This document shows, piece after piece, positions 43,319 to 56,059 of a DNA stretch of 64,000 bases (the first letter of the stretch is position 1; every line of letters begins with the position of its first letter). The notes under the pieces were generated by a model, which saw only the letters and a list, made by a program, of their open reading frames with translations, was not told the DNA's origin and ran no database searches. The DNA is from Ignavibacteriota bacterium (GTDB taxonomy: Bacteria > Bacteroidota > Ignavibacteria > UBA10030): NCBI GenBank assembly GCA_022616555.1, contig JAKEEG010000056.1:62001-126000 (forward strand), in the 5' to 3' direction. The position numbers were made by a program, and so were the translations under genes.

Positions 43319-44065
43319 ATGTACCAAGAGCCGATAGCCGTGCTGATTGTAGACGACGAAGAGATGTTTGCGCAGATCCTTGCCGAACAGCTCGCGGAAG
43401 AGTACGGCTTTCAAACGACGTTTGTGACAGGCGGCCGCGAAGCCATCGAGGCGCTGCAGAAAGCGCGCCGCGGGTTTGACGTCGTTCTGCTGGACTATAA
43501 AATGCCTGATGTGACCGGCTTGAACGTCCTCCAATGGATGCACGAGCAGAAGAACGAGACTCCCGTTGTATTGCTGACCGCCGCAGGGTCGGAGACCGTC
43601 GCCGTGGAGGCGATGAAATTTGGAGCCTATGACTACCTAAGAAAAGAGAACGTCGACCTGCCTCGTATTGCACTCGTGATGCAGGCGACACACGAGAGGC
43701 ACCAGTTCCGCATCGCCCGCATAATGGAAGAGGAGCGGTGGAAGGAAATCGGACTGAATAACCAGGCGACGGATAAAGTGCGGGATGTGCTGAACGCCAT
43801 CGGGCCCAAAATCAACGAGACCTTCGCCGCCATCAGCTACACAGTCGATAACGATGCCGAATCTGCGCTTGCCAAGCTGCCGGAACACGAACGCGAGGCA
43901 TTCAAAAAGATTTTTGGCGAGATTCAGAAGCAGGTGGGCTGGATTGAAATCGGCGTGCGGGGATTGCTGAGCTTGTACCGTATCCTCTACGCGCGGCATA
44001 CGGAAGTGAAGGAAATCGAGCAGATTAAATCGGAGATGGAGAAGAAGGTTTCGGATGGGAAGTAG
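43319..44065 (+). CDS. Response regulator with receiver domain and helical C-terminal domain
   Basis: 248 residues. Residues 1-125 are a CheY-like receiver: acidic pair DDEE near residue 12, phospho-acceptor Asp in VVLLDYKMPD, Thr in VVLLTAAG and a Lys in YLRKENVDLP. The remaining 120 residues are helical and lack an HTH or GGDEF/HD motif; they end in a charged coiled-coil (HTEVKEIEQIKSEMEKK). The output may therefore be protein-protein. No histidine kinase is adjacent. Confidence 0.85.
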   Translation: MYQEPIAVLIVDDEEMFAQILAEQLAEEYGFQTTFVTGGREAIEALQKARRGFDVVLLDYKMPDVTGLNVLQWMHEQKNETPVVLLTAAGSETVAVEAMKFGAYDYLRKENVDLPRIALVMQATHERHQFRIARIMEEERWKEIGLNNQATDKVRDVLNAIGPKINETFAAISYTVDNDAESALAKLPEHEREAFKKIFGEIQKQVGWIEIGVRGLLSLYRILYARHTEVKEIEQIKSEMEKKVSDGK

Positions 44066-44075
44066 TTGCATTTCT

Positions 44076-44160
44076 GTAGGGGCGCGCTGCAGCGTGCCCC
44101 TACAAAAAAATTAAGGCGTCCTTCGACCCTTCGACAAACTCAGGGCTCGGGACGCCTTTT
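44076..44160. repeat. Composite palindromic repeat, left flank of the XRE-DUF2975 module
   Basis: A GTAGGGGC...GCCCCTAC palindrome (44076-44103, one mismatch), an A-rich spacer, then an AAGGCGTC...GACGCCTT hairpin (44113-44158) whose loop carries CTTCGACCCTTCGACAAACT, and TTTT. The same composite with an inverted loop is at 45504-45590. It can terminate the response-regulator gene. Confidence 0.85.
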
Positions 44161-44198
44161 GTATGTACGACCACGCATGGGCGACCGGCCGGTCGCCC

Positions 44199-44408
44199 CT
44201 ACTGATTGTTTTTGTATTCCAGAATGTCCCCGGGCTGACACTCTAACGCTTTGCAGATAGCCTCTAGCGTTGAGAGACGAATTGCTTTCGCCTTTCCGTT
44301 TTTCAGGATGGAAAGATTCGCCATCGTTATTCCCACCCGCTCCGAAAGCTCGGTGACACTCATTTTCCTCTTCGCCAGCATCACATCGATATTAATGACC
44401 ATTGCCAT
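44199..44408 (-). CDS. XRE-type regulator (YozG-like)
   Basis: A 69-residue single-domain helix-turn-helix protein. It starts MAMVINIDVMLAKRKMSVTE and continues with LSERVGITMANLSILKNGKA, the compact Cro/CI-like HTH that in many Firmicutes and Bacteroidota pairs with DUF2975 membrane proteins (YozG-YoaS type). It is the last gene of the module. An 11-bp inverted repeat upstream of the operon is the probable binding site. Confidence 0.88.
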   Translation of the reverse strand: MAMVINIDVMLAKRKMSVTELSERVGITMANLSILKNGKAKAIRLSTLEAICKALECQPGDILEYKNNQ

Positions 44409-44418
44409 GTCGTTTACC

Positions 44419-44892
44419 TTAGACTGTTAATTCGTTTTCGGATTTCATGTCCAACCCGTTTTGTACGAGCTTTTGAAGCACGGCCGCGAAGGCCGCTACC
44501 GCTGTTGACGCAAGGATAACCATTACTCCAAATGCCGCGCCACCGGGCGCATCGTCTTTATCCGCCACAGAGATAATGAAGGGCATGCCTGCTGCATACA
44601 CCGCGCTGATTGCGACCGCACAGTACTTAATATTCTTTAATGCCTTGACGGATAATTCCGAGAAGACTTTGTTCTCGTCGATATAGCCCAGGAGTTTTAG
44701 CGTCTGATAGAGCGCGACAAAAAACGGTATCATCGTTACATACATAATTATTAAGACGGGAAGGAACAACTCGCCGCCCGCTTTCGTTGCCACGGCCGTT
44801 GTAAACGCTATACAGATGGCGAGCACGGCAATTCCGATGAGATAAATTACTGTTTTTAAAAATAGCGTGGACCCCTGTTTCATAAATTTCAC
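44419..44892 (-). CDS. DUF2975 membrane protein, paralogue 2
   Basis: 157 residues with four hydrophobic segments (around residues 13-30, 43-62, 92-110 and 123-140). LFLKTVIYLIGIAVLAICI at the start and LYQTLKLLGYIDENKVFSELS after the second helix define the family. It is clearly related to the next gene upstream (same FFVALYQ and SENELTV ends), so it arose by tandem duplication. Its function is unknown; it may sense or respond to membrane state and modulate the XRE regulator. Confidence 0.85.
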   Translation of the reverse strand: MKFMKQGSTLFLKTVIYLIGIAVLAICIAFTTAVATKAGGELFLPVLIIMYVTMIPFFVALYQTLKLLGYIDENKVFSELSVKALKNIKYCAVAISAVYAAGMPFIISVADKDDAPGGAAFGVMVILASTAVAAFAAVLQKLVQNGLDMKSENELTV

Positions 44893-44893
44893 C

Positions 44894-45373
44894 TTATACT
44901 ATTAATTCGTTTTCGGATTTTATATCGACGGCACTTTGTAGAGTTCTTTCGAACACGGCCGCGACGGTGGCAATCACGATAGAGACAAGAGTTGTCATAA
45001 TGCCCATTGAGACCGCACCAGCCATGTCATCCTTGCCATCATGGGTGATCATTAGTAAAACTTCTCCGACTACAATAAAACCGGCGACAGCTATAGCGCA
45101 ATATTTTATAGTCCTCAAAGATTTCACGGAGCTTAGCGAGAATGCTTTATTTTGACCGATATATCCGAGCAACTTAAATGCCTGATACAGCGCGACAAAA
45201 AATGGGATGGATGCTGCGTATCCATACAAGATGAAAAAATCAAAATAAATACTAAGAAGGTCTAAGTTTGCGGCTCTCCCCTCGGTCAAGGGAAACCAGA
45301 TCATGGCGGCCAGAGCCAGGATTCCGATAAGTACAATGACTACCCGAAGAAATAACGTCGAACTGAGTGTCAT
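44894..45373 (-). CDS. DUF2975 membrane protein, paralogue 1
   Basis: 159 residues, first gene of a three-gene minus-strand operon. It has four hydrophobic helices with the family's YQAFKLLGYIGQNKAFSLSS segment after helix two and a SENELIV end nearly identical to that of its downstream paralogue, one base away. A GAGGTGG ribosome binding site precedes the ATG. The usual module has one DUF2975 gene plus an XRE gene, and here it is doubled. Confidence 0.85.
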   Translation of the reverse strand: MTLSSTLFLRVVIVLIGILALAAMIWFPLTEGRAANLDLLSIYFDFFILYGYAASIPFFVALYQAFKLLGYIGQNKAFSLSSVKSLRTIKYCAIAVAGFIVVGEVLLMITHDGKDDMAGAVSMGIMTTLVSIVIATVAAVFERTLQSAVDIKSENELIV

Positions 45374-45411
45374 AAACCACCTCGTTGATATGAATATGCG
45401 TCGGATACCAC

Positions 45412-45449
45412 ATATTGATATTAAGCATTTATTTATCGAATATCAATAT
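45412..45449. promoter_or_regulatory. Candidate operator of the DUF2975-XRE operon
   Basis: A perfect 11-bp inverted repeat, ATATTGATATT (45412-45422) and AATATCAATAT (45439-45449), with a 16-bp spacer, 39 bases upstream of the first gene. A dyad this long in an otherwise simple AT-rich promoter fits autoregulation by the XRE protein. Confidence 0.6.
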
Positions 45450-45503
45450 ATTTTTATTGTTATTTTTATGGAAGATTATGGGAAGCAAAGGTGGGTAAAT
45501 AAC

Positions 45504-45590
45504 GTAGGGGCACGCTGCAGCGTGCCCCTACACAATAAAAAAGGCGTCCTGAGCCCTGAGCTTGTTGAAGGGTCGAAGGACGCCTTTTGC
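45504..45590. repeat. Composite palindromic repeat, right flank of the XRE-DUF2975 module
   Basis: A perfect 28-bp GTAGGGGCACGCTG palindrome (45504-45531), an A-rich spacer, then AAGGCGTC...GACGCCTT (45541-45587) with the loop in reverse-complement orientation relative to 44113-44158. The rest of the 313-bp gap to gyrA (45374-45686) holds the operator and a further GTCATTCTGAG-type repeat. Confidence 0.85.
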
Positions 45591-45686
45591 TATGGTGTCA
45601 TTCTGAGCGTAGCGAAGAATCCCATATTTTATTAACGAGATTCTTCGTCATCCTGAAAAACGGACTCCTCAGAATGACAAATATTA

Positions 45687-48236
<2,550 letters not shown>

Positions 48237-48260
48237 ATTGCTTTCTGTCGGTTTTTGATG

Positions 48261-48292
48261 CTGGATGCCCGCTTACAATCCGCGGGCATGAC
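48261..48292. repeat. ATGCCCGC...GCGGGCAT hairpin repeat
   Basis: CTGGATGCCCGCTTACAATCCGCGGGCATGAC, inverted relative of 27768-27805. It lies in the 68-bp gap between the antitoxin-like gene and gyrA. Confidence 0.65.
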
Positions 48293-48304
48293 ATACTTTT
48301 ATTT

Positions 48305-48502
48305 TTACGCTAACCGTTTGTAAAGTTCTGCGTTTTTCTTCATTACGTACTCGACGGTTTGCTTAAACGAGTCCTCCGGTCGCGCAAGTAGTTCCTCTAC
48401 GCTTACGCGCACAAGGTCCTCGGGCGCAACCTTAAAATGACGGGCAAGTTCTTGGAGCTTTTGGTAGCGCTCGTCGGTGATGTTGACAGTTATGGAACTC
48501 AT
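48305..48502 (-). CDS. Orphan antitoxin-like small protein
   Basis: 65 residues. A beta-strand start (SSITVNITDERYQKLQELAR) followed by helices (PEDLVRVSVEELLARP) resembles ribbon-helix-helix/CopG-type DNA-binding antitoxins. No toxin gene is next to it. It lies between gyrA and a fragment repeating the 5' end of gyrA, so it appears to have been inserted there. A ribosome binding site AGAGG is 7 bases from the ATG. The assignment rests on fold-like pattern only. Confidence 0.6.
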   Translation of the reverse strand: MSSITVNITDERYQKLQELARHFKVAPEDLVRVSVEELLARPEDSFKQTVEYVMKKNAELYKRLA

Positions 48503-48533
48503 GTGATACCTCTTTGTGTTGATAATTATTGTT

Positions 48534-48613
48534 TGTACGACCCGCGCATTTCTTCTTCAATATCGACTCCCGTAGGGACGGGTGGTACTATCTTTTCGTT
48601 GAGTTGGTTGGCC
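48534..48613 (-). pseudogene. Echo of the 5' end of gyrA
   Basis: Minus strand reads [26 protein letters not shown] then KQ and stop. Compared with gyrA codons 2-22, all substitutions (GCA/GCC, AAA/AAG, GTC/GTA, CGT/CGC) are synonymous, with one in-frame 15-bp insertion. The position of the start codon is GCG, so it is not translatable as is. Confidence 0.85.
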
Positions 48614-48716
48614 GCGTGATAGGTCGTAGTTCTTATTTTATCAGTTCAAGAGTGCTCTTGTCTTTATACACTGCTTCGTTTAAATGACGGTAATACTGAA
48701 AGAATTTTTCTCCCGC

Positions 48717-49592
48717 TTAGTACATCTCGTAAATTGACCCGATAGACCAAGCTTCCATCCAGCTGCGGAGGTCTGGCTCATGCTTCATTAAAGAATTCAA
48801 TCGCGGCATTTCTGATTCCCTAATAACAAGAATTACTTTGCGGTAATTAAACTTTCTTGCTTGCGCCAATCGGTCTTTTGCTTCTGTCAAATTACCTGAT
48901 ATTTGAATTTCAATTGTGACTTCCGGGTTTTTCCCCGAGAGCCATGCTACATCCAGTTCATAAGCATGCTCTGGCGTTATCTTGTGCCTTGTCTGTGTGT
49001 TAAAATCCATCCACGATCCAATTAACTCTAACATCTCTCCAAGCCTATCGTGAAGTGTTTTCGTCTCTAGTGGCAAATTCAATATTAATGTTTCGTAGTC
49101 TGATTCCGACTGCTTTCTCGATTCCAGCTTACCTTTAGGTTGCTCCGCAAGCTGCTTTCTCTCGGCAACAACTTTTCTCATCTCGGACTCAATCAACCTA
49201 AAATCTTCTTCCGGTATTTGTCTTATGCTCCCCTGGAGATAGGTGCCCCAATAATCTTTGTTTTCTATGAACGAGAGGTTGGGAGCTAACTTCTTCGCGT
49301 CAATAAGTTCGTCATCATTGAGTACGATTTCGGGCTCAGAGGATCGCCGAGCCGGCCACATCTCATCATCATCAACCCAAAGTTTGCTATGGTCCTCGAT
49401 GTAATCTCCCGTGATAGTAGCTGTTGCCCCAAATTTTTGCAGGGTCATTATATAGTAAATTACCTTGTCGCTCACCTGCATCTTCTGAACAGAATTTCTA
49501 TAACGATATGGCAGTCCTTGCGTTTTAAAGGCAAGATGTTCCCTGTCGTGTTTAAAATTATCTGGAGACGTAACCACTAACCAGTAGTTCAT
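48717..49592 (-). CDS. EVE-domain protein with putative nuclease-like C-terminal domain
   Basis: 291 residues. The N-terminus (NYWLVVTSPDNFK, then SVQKMQVSDKVIYYI and FGATATITGDYIED, residues 2-66) fits an EVE/PUA-like fold that in other proteins reads modified bases. A charged linker (about 130-165) leads to a C-terminal alpha/beta domain with D214 and E228-x-Q230 (YELDVAWLSG, VTIEIQISG) followed by AKDRLAQARKFNYRKVILVI, which resembles the PD-(D/E)XK core with Gln in place of the usual Lys. A modification-dependent restriction role is possible. Its codon usage is more AT-rich than that of the surrounding gyrase genes. The nuclease part is an inference. Confidence 0.6.
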   Translation of the reverse strand: MNYWLVVTSPDNFKHDREHLAFKTQGLPYRYRNSVQKMQVSDKVIYYIMTLQKFGATATITGDYIEDHSKLWVDDDEMWPARRSSEPEIVLNDDELIDAKKLAPNLSFIENKDYWGTYLQGSIRQIPEEDFRLIESEMRKVVAERKQLAEQPKGKLESRKQSESDYETLILNLPLETKTLHDRLGEMLELIGSWMDFNTQTRHKITPEHAYELDVAWLSGKNPEVTIEIQISGNLTEAKDRLAQARKFNYRKVILVIRESEMPRLNSLMKHEPDLRSWMEAWSIGSIYEMY

Positions 49593-49839
49593 ATTTTGAT
49601 CCTTGAATTGGTGGTATTCAATTCTTCACAAAAGTTTCCCTCAACAACTCTGTACCGTCCGCTCCCTCAAGAAACCGCATTAGAGCCTATTACAGCGCCT
49701 TTCGCCGCCGGGCGGGGTCTGAGTCCACCCCACGAATGTGGGAAAAATCCAAGTGTGTTTGGGGAATTTCCACACGTATTGTAGAAACAGGCTCAACCCC
49801 TAAAATTGGGTCGCAACCGGGATAGTGCCGCATTAGGAG
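49593..49839. other. 247-bp non-coding gap
   Basis: No gene or RNA recognised. A GGGTCTGAGTCCACCCC segment and a CCACACG...TTGTAG stretch have weak hairpin potential only. Confidence 0.5.
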
Positions 49840-50277
49840 CTATTTTTTATACTCCAGCAAGCCCGTGTGGGCGATAAGTTTCCACTCCGAGCCGAGCTTT
49901 GTATAGACCTTGCACGCGCGGCCTTTCCAGTGGAAGTCCGCCCCCGTCTGCTTGTGCCGCCAGAGCGTATCGACGTCCACCACGGCGAACCCCCCGTCCT
50001 GTTGGTCTGTTGCAACAACTTTGACCGTGCTGCGCTTGTTATGCACAAGCGTGTGCGTATCGAACAACTCCTGCCAGCTTTCCTTCCACCGCTCGCGGCT
50101 ATAGCGTCCCATCGGCATTACCCATGCCGCGGGGTCATGCGCGCGGGCATCGGGCGGCCAAGGCCAGACCATATCCGGGTGAAAGATATCGACCAGCGCG
50201 TCCGCGTTTTGCGTATCCCAGGCGTTGGTCTCGCGGTCGACCATCCGCCGTATCGCTTGTTGTGCTGTCTCAACCAT
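49840..50277 (-). CDS. SnoaL/NTF2-like protein
   Basis: 145 residues with the alpha+beta cone pattern of NTF2-like proteins: an N-terminal helix (AQQAIRRMVDRETNAWDTQNA), then DALVDIFHPDMVWPWPP, and late strands (GGFAVVDVDTLWRHK, WKGRACKVYTKLG, WKLIAHTGLLEY). It is close to SnoaL/DUF4440 proteins, which can be polyketide cyclases, isomerases or simple ligand binders. No pathway genes surround it. It is transcribed alone towards the EVE gene. Confidence 0.75.
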   Translation of the reverse strand: MVETAQQAIRRMVDRETNAWDTQNADALVDIFHPDMVWPWPPDARAHDPAAWVMPMGRYSRERWKESWQELFDTHTLVHNKRSTVKVVATDQQDGGFAVVDVDTLWRHKQTGADFHWKGRACKVYTKLGSEWKLIAHTGLLEYKK

Positions 50278-50289
50278 CTCTAAACTATT

Positions 50290-50475
50290 TTATGCTTTCA
50301 CCGCAGAGAGCGCGGAGGTCGCGGAGAAAAACCTGCTCTGTCACTGCGAGCGCTTCCACGCGAAGCAGTCTCGCTCTACCCTAAAAAAAGAGATTGCTTC
50401 AGCTAAAAATGCCTCGCAATGAGAACGTTTTTTCTCCTTTGCGCACTTTGCGCACTTTGCGTCTTCGCGTGAAAA
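50290..50475. repeat. Degenerate 'CGCAGAG/TTTGCG' type intergenic repeats
   Basis: Contains CACCGCAGAGAGCGCGGAG, GAGCGCTTCC...GAAGCAGTCTCGC and tandem TTTGCGCAC units (near 50438-50455). It is non-coding filler of the kind seen between many genes in this window (also 3820, 35283 and 38896). Confidence 0.5.
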
Positions 50476-50481
50476 AGTTGT

Positions 50482-50970
50482 TTACTCCACTTTCAAATAA
50501 TACGCTTTAAACCGCAGCTCCCACGTTTTGCCGTCGTCGTAGGATTTTTCGCTGATGCGCATGAGCCGCGTGGGGGATTCCGGTATCCACGCCTGCCGGG
50601 AGAGATATTTATCCCCGTTAATATTAAACCGTCTGTAAATATACCAGTTGCCGTCGACTTTGCGGCCTTCCCACTGCTGGTAGTGCCCCGCATCGCTAAT
50701 CCAAACGTACGGCCAGCTTTTCGTGGAGTCGTCCCACGCGCGGACGCCCGTCGCACGCAACGACCCGCCGTCGAACACCATGCGCCAGTCCTCCATAAAC
50801 GTGTTACTGTTGACGCCTCGGGTTACCCAAAACATCGTTTTCGAGGTGTCGGGTTTGCCGTCCACCTCTTGCGCCCAGGCGCCCTCCCAGAAATCGAAAT
50901 ATCTTCGGTCGTCGGTCTGAGCGTTTGCGAGTGTTGCCGCCAGGACCATCACAACAATACAGCGCATCAT
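50482..50970 (-). CDS. Secreted DUF1579-like protein, unknown function
   Basis: About 162 residues from ATGATG at 50970, preceded by GGAAGGA; the frame runs further upstream but there it encodes a GACAGGCAGGAATGCCTGTC-type repeat. A signal peptide ends near LANAQ. The mature protein is beta-rich with many aromatics (YFDFWEGAWAQEVDG, WPYVWISDAGHYQQWEGRKVDG, YIYRRF), recalling DUF1579/lipocalin-like secreted proteins. No catalytic residues are evident. It lies directly downstream of gyrB on the same strand, separated by repeats. Confidence 0.7.
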   Translation of the reverse strand: MMRCIVVMVLAATLANAQTDDRRYFDFWEGAWAQEVDGKPDTSKTMFWVTRGVNSNTFMEDWRMVFDGGSLRATGVRAWDDSTKSWPYVWISDAGHYQQWEGRKVDGNWYIYRRFNINGDKYLSRQAWIPESPTRLMRISEKSYDDGKTWELRFKAYYLKVE

Positions 50971-51051
50971 CAAGAATTTCCTTCCTCTCCTTTTGACAGG
51001 CAGGAATGCCTGTCCTACCCCAAACAATGCTTCGACAGGCTCAGCATTGCT

Positions 51052-53273
<2,222 letters not shown>

Positions 53274-53278
53274 AATTA

Positions 53279-53578
53279 CTACAAAAATTTAATATCCTTA
53301 ATCACCGTCTCGCCGATCAGTTGATTGAGCTTGGCGAGGATTTCACTTTTACGCATTGTCAGCTCGTTGCGCCAGACGCCCGTCCTGACACGTACTAACA
53401 GAACGCCCTTTTCGATTTTCTGCGGCTCTGCTTCCTGCGCAATACGCTCCCCAACGACCTCGGCCCACCTTGTAACAGCCTCGTATTGTTTCAATTTGCC
53501 CTGTATGCCGAGCTCTTCCGTTAAATCCCCTAGAATCGCCCCTATGGGCTTAATGGACGAAATTGCCGGCTTCTTCAT
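53279..53578 (-). CDS. DUF721 (DciA-like) protein
   Basis: About 99 residues from ATG 53578, which overlaps the recF 3' end by 29 bases; a longer frame to 53692 lies inside recF and is not credible. GAILGDLTEELGIQGKLKQY and VTRWAEVVGERIAQEAEPQKI, then GVLLVRVRTGVWRNELTM, match the DUF721 domain. DUF721/DciA proteins act in loading or activating the replicative helicase DnaB in bacteria without DnaC. The location after recF supports a replication role. Confidence 0.85.
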   Translation of the reverse strand: MKKPAISSIKPIGAILGDLTEELGIQGKLKQYEAVTRWAEVVGERIAQEAEPQKIEKGVLLVRVRTGVWRNELTMRKSEILAKLNQLIGETVIKDIKFL

Positions 53579-54701
53579 TCGTAACGACTCCCTGCTTGAC
53601 GAAGAATCTTTTCGCACCACTGTTCGACTCCAGCGCGCCGGCAAACACCTGCTCGCTTGTGCTGGTGATGAACGTTTGACCGAGCTGACCAACCATATTC
53701 AACAGCCTGTGCGAGCGGTGCTCGTCCAGCTCGCTGAAGACGTCATCCAGCAGCAACACCGGCGTCTCGTTGCACTGCTCTTTGAGATAGTGAAACTCCG
53801 CCACCTTCAGCGCGACGAGGAACGTCTTGTGCTGCCCCTGCGACGCGAATTTCCGGAGGTCGAGTCCGTTAATCGTAAACTCAATTTCGTCTCTGTGCGG
53901 ACCGACGAGCGTTGAGCCGGTGCGCCGTTCCTCTGAAAAATTTTCTGTCAGCTGTACGGCAAACTCGCTCGCAATGGCCGCGGAGTCTGCGCCGTCATCG
54001 ATATCCACCGATGGCAGGTACCGAAGCGACGGTGTTTCCTGTTCTCCTGTTAATTTCTGGAACGCGTCCGCAACCTGCACGGCAAAATCCTTGACAAACT
54101 CACGCCGCTTCACGATCAATTCCGTACCGTGGTCGACGAGGCTCTCGCTCCACGGTTCGATGGCATCGCCCGGGTCATGACGTGCAATTTTCGCGTCGAG
54201 CAGAATCTTGTTCCGCTGTTTGAGCACGCGGCGGTACTCCAGCAACTCATCGAGATACCGCTTGCTCGCCTGTGATATTGCGATGTCGATAAATTTTCTT
54301 CTGTCCGACGGCGAGCCCGTAGTCACCAAGCCGCCTTCAGGCGAGAGAATCACCACCGGAAACCGCCCTACTACCGACGCAAGCGTTTCGACTTCCGCAT
54401 TATTCACCAGAAACTTCTTCTGCGCGCTTGCCGCGTCGAACGTAACGCGCACGGTAAAGTCCAAACCGCGATCTGAGCGCAGTTCGCCTTCAAGCACAAA
54501 GTACTCTTTCCCAATCTGAGCGGCAACGCGGTCGTTGCCCGCGTAGAAACTCTTCGTCAGGCAGAGATACGAGACCGCTTCGAGGATATTCGTCTTGCCC
54601 TCGCCGTTATCGCCGAGGAACACGTTGACGGAATCGGATCCACTCAAACGTGTAAGCGCATGATTTCGAAAATTTTCGAGCCGCAGCCCCGTAACACGCA
54701 T
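53550..54701 (-). CDS. recF: Recombination protein RecF
   Basis: 383 residues. It is an SMC-like ATPase with Walker A LGDNGEGKTNILEA (residues about 30-43), a signature SRGLDF-like linker, and Walker B VLLLDDVFSELDEHR. The N-terminal LRLENFRNHA is typical. RecF loads RecA at gaps through RecOR. It is in the standard place between dnaN and gyrB. The last 29 bases overlap the start of the DUF721 gene. Confidence 0.96.
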   Translation of the reverse strand: MRVTGLRLENFRNHALTRLSGSDSVNVFLGDNGEGKTNILEAVSYLCLTKSFYAGNDRVAAQIGKEYFVLEGELRSDRGLDFTVRVTFDAASAQKKFLVNNAEVETLASVVGRFPVVILSPEGGLVTTGSPSDRRKFIDIAISQASKRYLDELLEYRRVLKQRNKILLDAKIARHDPGDAIEPWSESLVDHGTELIVKRREFVKDFAVQVADAFQKLTGEQETPSLRYLPSVDIDDGADSAAIASEFAVQLTENFSEERRTGSTLVGPHRDEIEFTINGLDLRKFASQGQHKTFLVALKVAEFHYLKEQCNETPVLLLDDVFSELDEHRSHRLLNMVGQLGQTFITSTSEQVFAGALESNSGAKRFFVKQGVVTNEEAGNFVH

Positions 54702-54724
54702 CGTTCCCTACCGCGTTTACAATG

Positions 54725-54762
54725 CGATAGCCCCGGTTCCAGAGGTCTGGACGGGGCTATCG
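54725..54762. repeat. Hairpin between dnaN and recF
   Basis: CGATAGCCCCG (54725-54735) and CGGGGCTATCG (54752-54762) are exact reverse complements around a 16-nt loop. It could modulate dnaN-recF read-through. Confidence 0.7.
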
Positions 54763-54797
54763 GCTAATTTCTGGCGTTGTTCCCTGCGCCGTGTTGC

Positions 54798-55919
54798 TTA
54801 GGCATTCAGCCTCATCGGCATCACAAGCATCAGCATGTCTTCGTGCTCGCGTTGTTTCGACGGCGAGACAATGGCCGCGCGCACCGCGCTGCTAAACTTG
54901 AACGTAATTTCATCGGCGTCGATGTGCGAGAGCATATCGATGATATATCCGGAGTTAAATCCGATTTCCAGCTCGTCGTCTTTATACTCGCACGCCACTT
55001 TTTCCTTTGCCTCGCCGCCAAAATCGATATCTTCAGCCGCAACGCGGAGCTCGTTCTTCTTGAGCGAAAAACGGATTTGCCGCGTCGTCATGTTCGAATA
55101 CAGCGAAACACGCCGGACGGATGAAAGCAGAAGGTCGCGGCTGATTGTCAGGGATTTCTCATTGTCTAACGGTATTACAGACTCGTAGTTCGGGTAGTTC
55201 TCATCGATGAGGCGGGAGGTGAGCGTTGTGTTTCCGCTTGTGAACTGCACGTGTGAGGCATCCACCTGAAGCGTCGCATCGCCGCCTTCAATCGATTTGC
55301 TAATAAGGTTGAGCGCTTTCGCCGGAATAATAACGCTGACATCTTTTTTCGACTTCGCCTGTGAGAGCCCGTTATAGGTGATGCGAACCAGGCGGTGCCC
55401 GTCGGTCGCGACTGCGCGCAACTCTTTCGTCGAGAGTTGCACCAACACGCCGGTCATCGCGGGCCTTAATTCGTCCGCGCTCACGGAGAAAATAGTCCGT
55501 TGAATCAGCTTCCGCAGCATTTCGCCCTCGAACGCTATTTTCTCTTCGCCTTTTAGCTGCGGAACGGCTGGAAACTCCTCGCTCGATTCGCCTACCAGTG
55601 CATACTCGCCTGTCTCGGTAATCATTTTGATCTTGTTTGCTGAGAGGTCCGCGCTAAACGAGAGCTGCACATCGGGCAGGGCGCGGATCGTTTCCATGAT
55701 GCGCTTTGCCGGCACGGCGATTTTTCCGTCGGCGCTGCCTTTCACTTCAAGGCTTGCCGACATGGAGACTTCCAAATCTGTTGCCGCGAGCTTTAGGGTG
55801 TTCTTCGAAAGGTCGAATAAGATGTTTTCCAGAATGGGGAGAGTCGATTTTGAGGGAACGACGCCGCTTATTTTGGTTAACGCTTTCTGAAGTTCGCTGC
55901 TCGCGACAGAAAATTTCAT
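54798..55919 (-). CDS. dnaN: DNA polymerase III sliding clamp subunit beta
   Basis: 373 residues, the usual length for the beta clamp. Three repeated clamp domains can be followed, with LPILENILFDL near residue 27, TGVLVQLSTKELRAVATDGHRL (second domain) and the C-terminal VMPMRL ending typical of DnaN. It tethers polymerase to DNA. It lies between dnaA and recF in the conserved order, with a 450-bp intergenic region towards dnaA that has DnaA boxes. Confidence 0.97.
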   Translation of the reverse strand: MKFSVASSELQKALTKISGVVPSKSTLPILENILFDLSKNTLKLAATDLEVSMSASLEVKGSADGKIAVPAKRIMETIRALPDVQLSFSADLSANKIKMITETGEYALVGESSEEFPAVPQLKGEEKIAFEGEMLRKLIQRTIFSVSADELRPAMTGVLVQLSTKELRAVATDGHRLVRITYNGLSQAKSKKDVSVIIPAKALNLISKSIEGGDATLQVDASHVQFTSGNTTLTSRLIDENYPNYESVIPLDNEKSLTISRDLLLSSVRRVSLYSNMTTRQIRFSLKKNELRVAAEDIDFGGEAKEKVACEYKDDELEIGFNSGYIIDMLSHIDADEITFKFSSAVRAAIVSPSKQREHEDMLMLVMPMRLNA

Positions 55920-56059
55920 TTGTGGCTCCTTGAGGTCAAAAAGTGCTCGGAAGGCTCTGTTCTGAGGCGTACCCAGCCCAAAGTATTTGTTATAATTTAC
56001 CGAATTTCTCTCCGAAAAACAAGCTTTTTCGGCTTTAGATATCCCCGTAACTTCTTTGG

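Noticed and set aside
44076-45590. CRISPR-like array from recurring palindromes
   Set aside because: Repeats are few, of differing types and not regularly spaced; no cas genes.
49593-49839. Possible tRNA or small RNA in the EVE/NTF2 gap
   Set aside because: No cloverleaf or recognisable RNA signature could be traced by eye.
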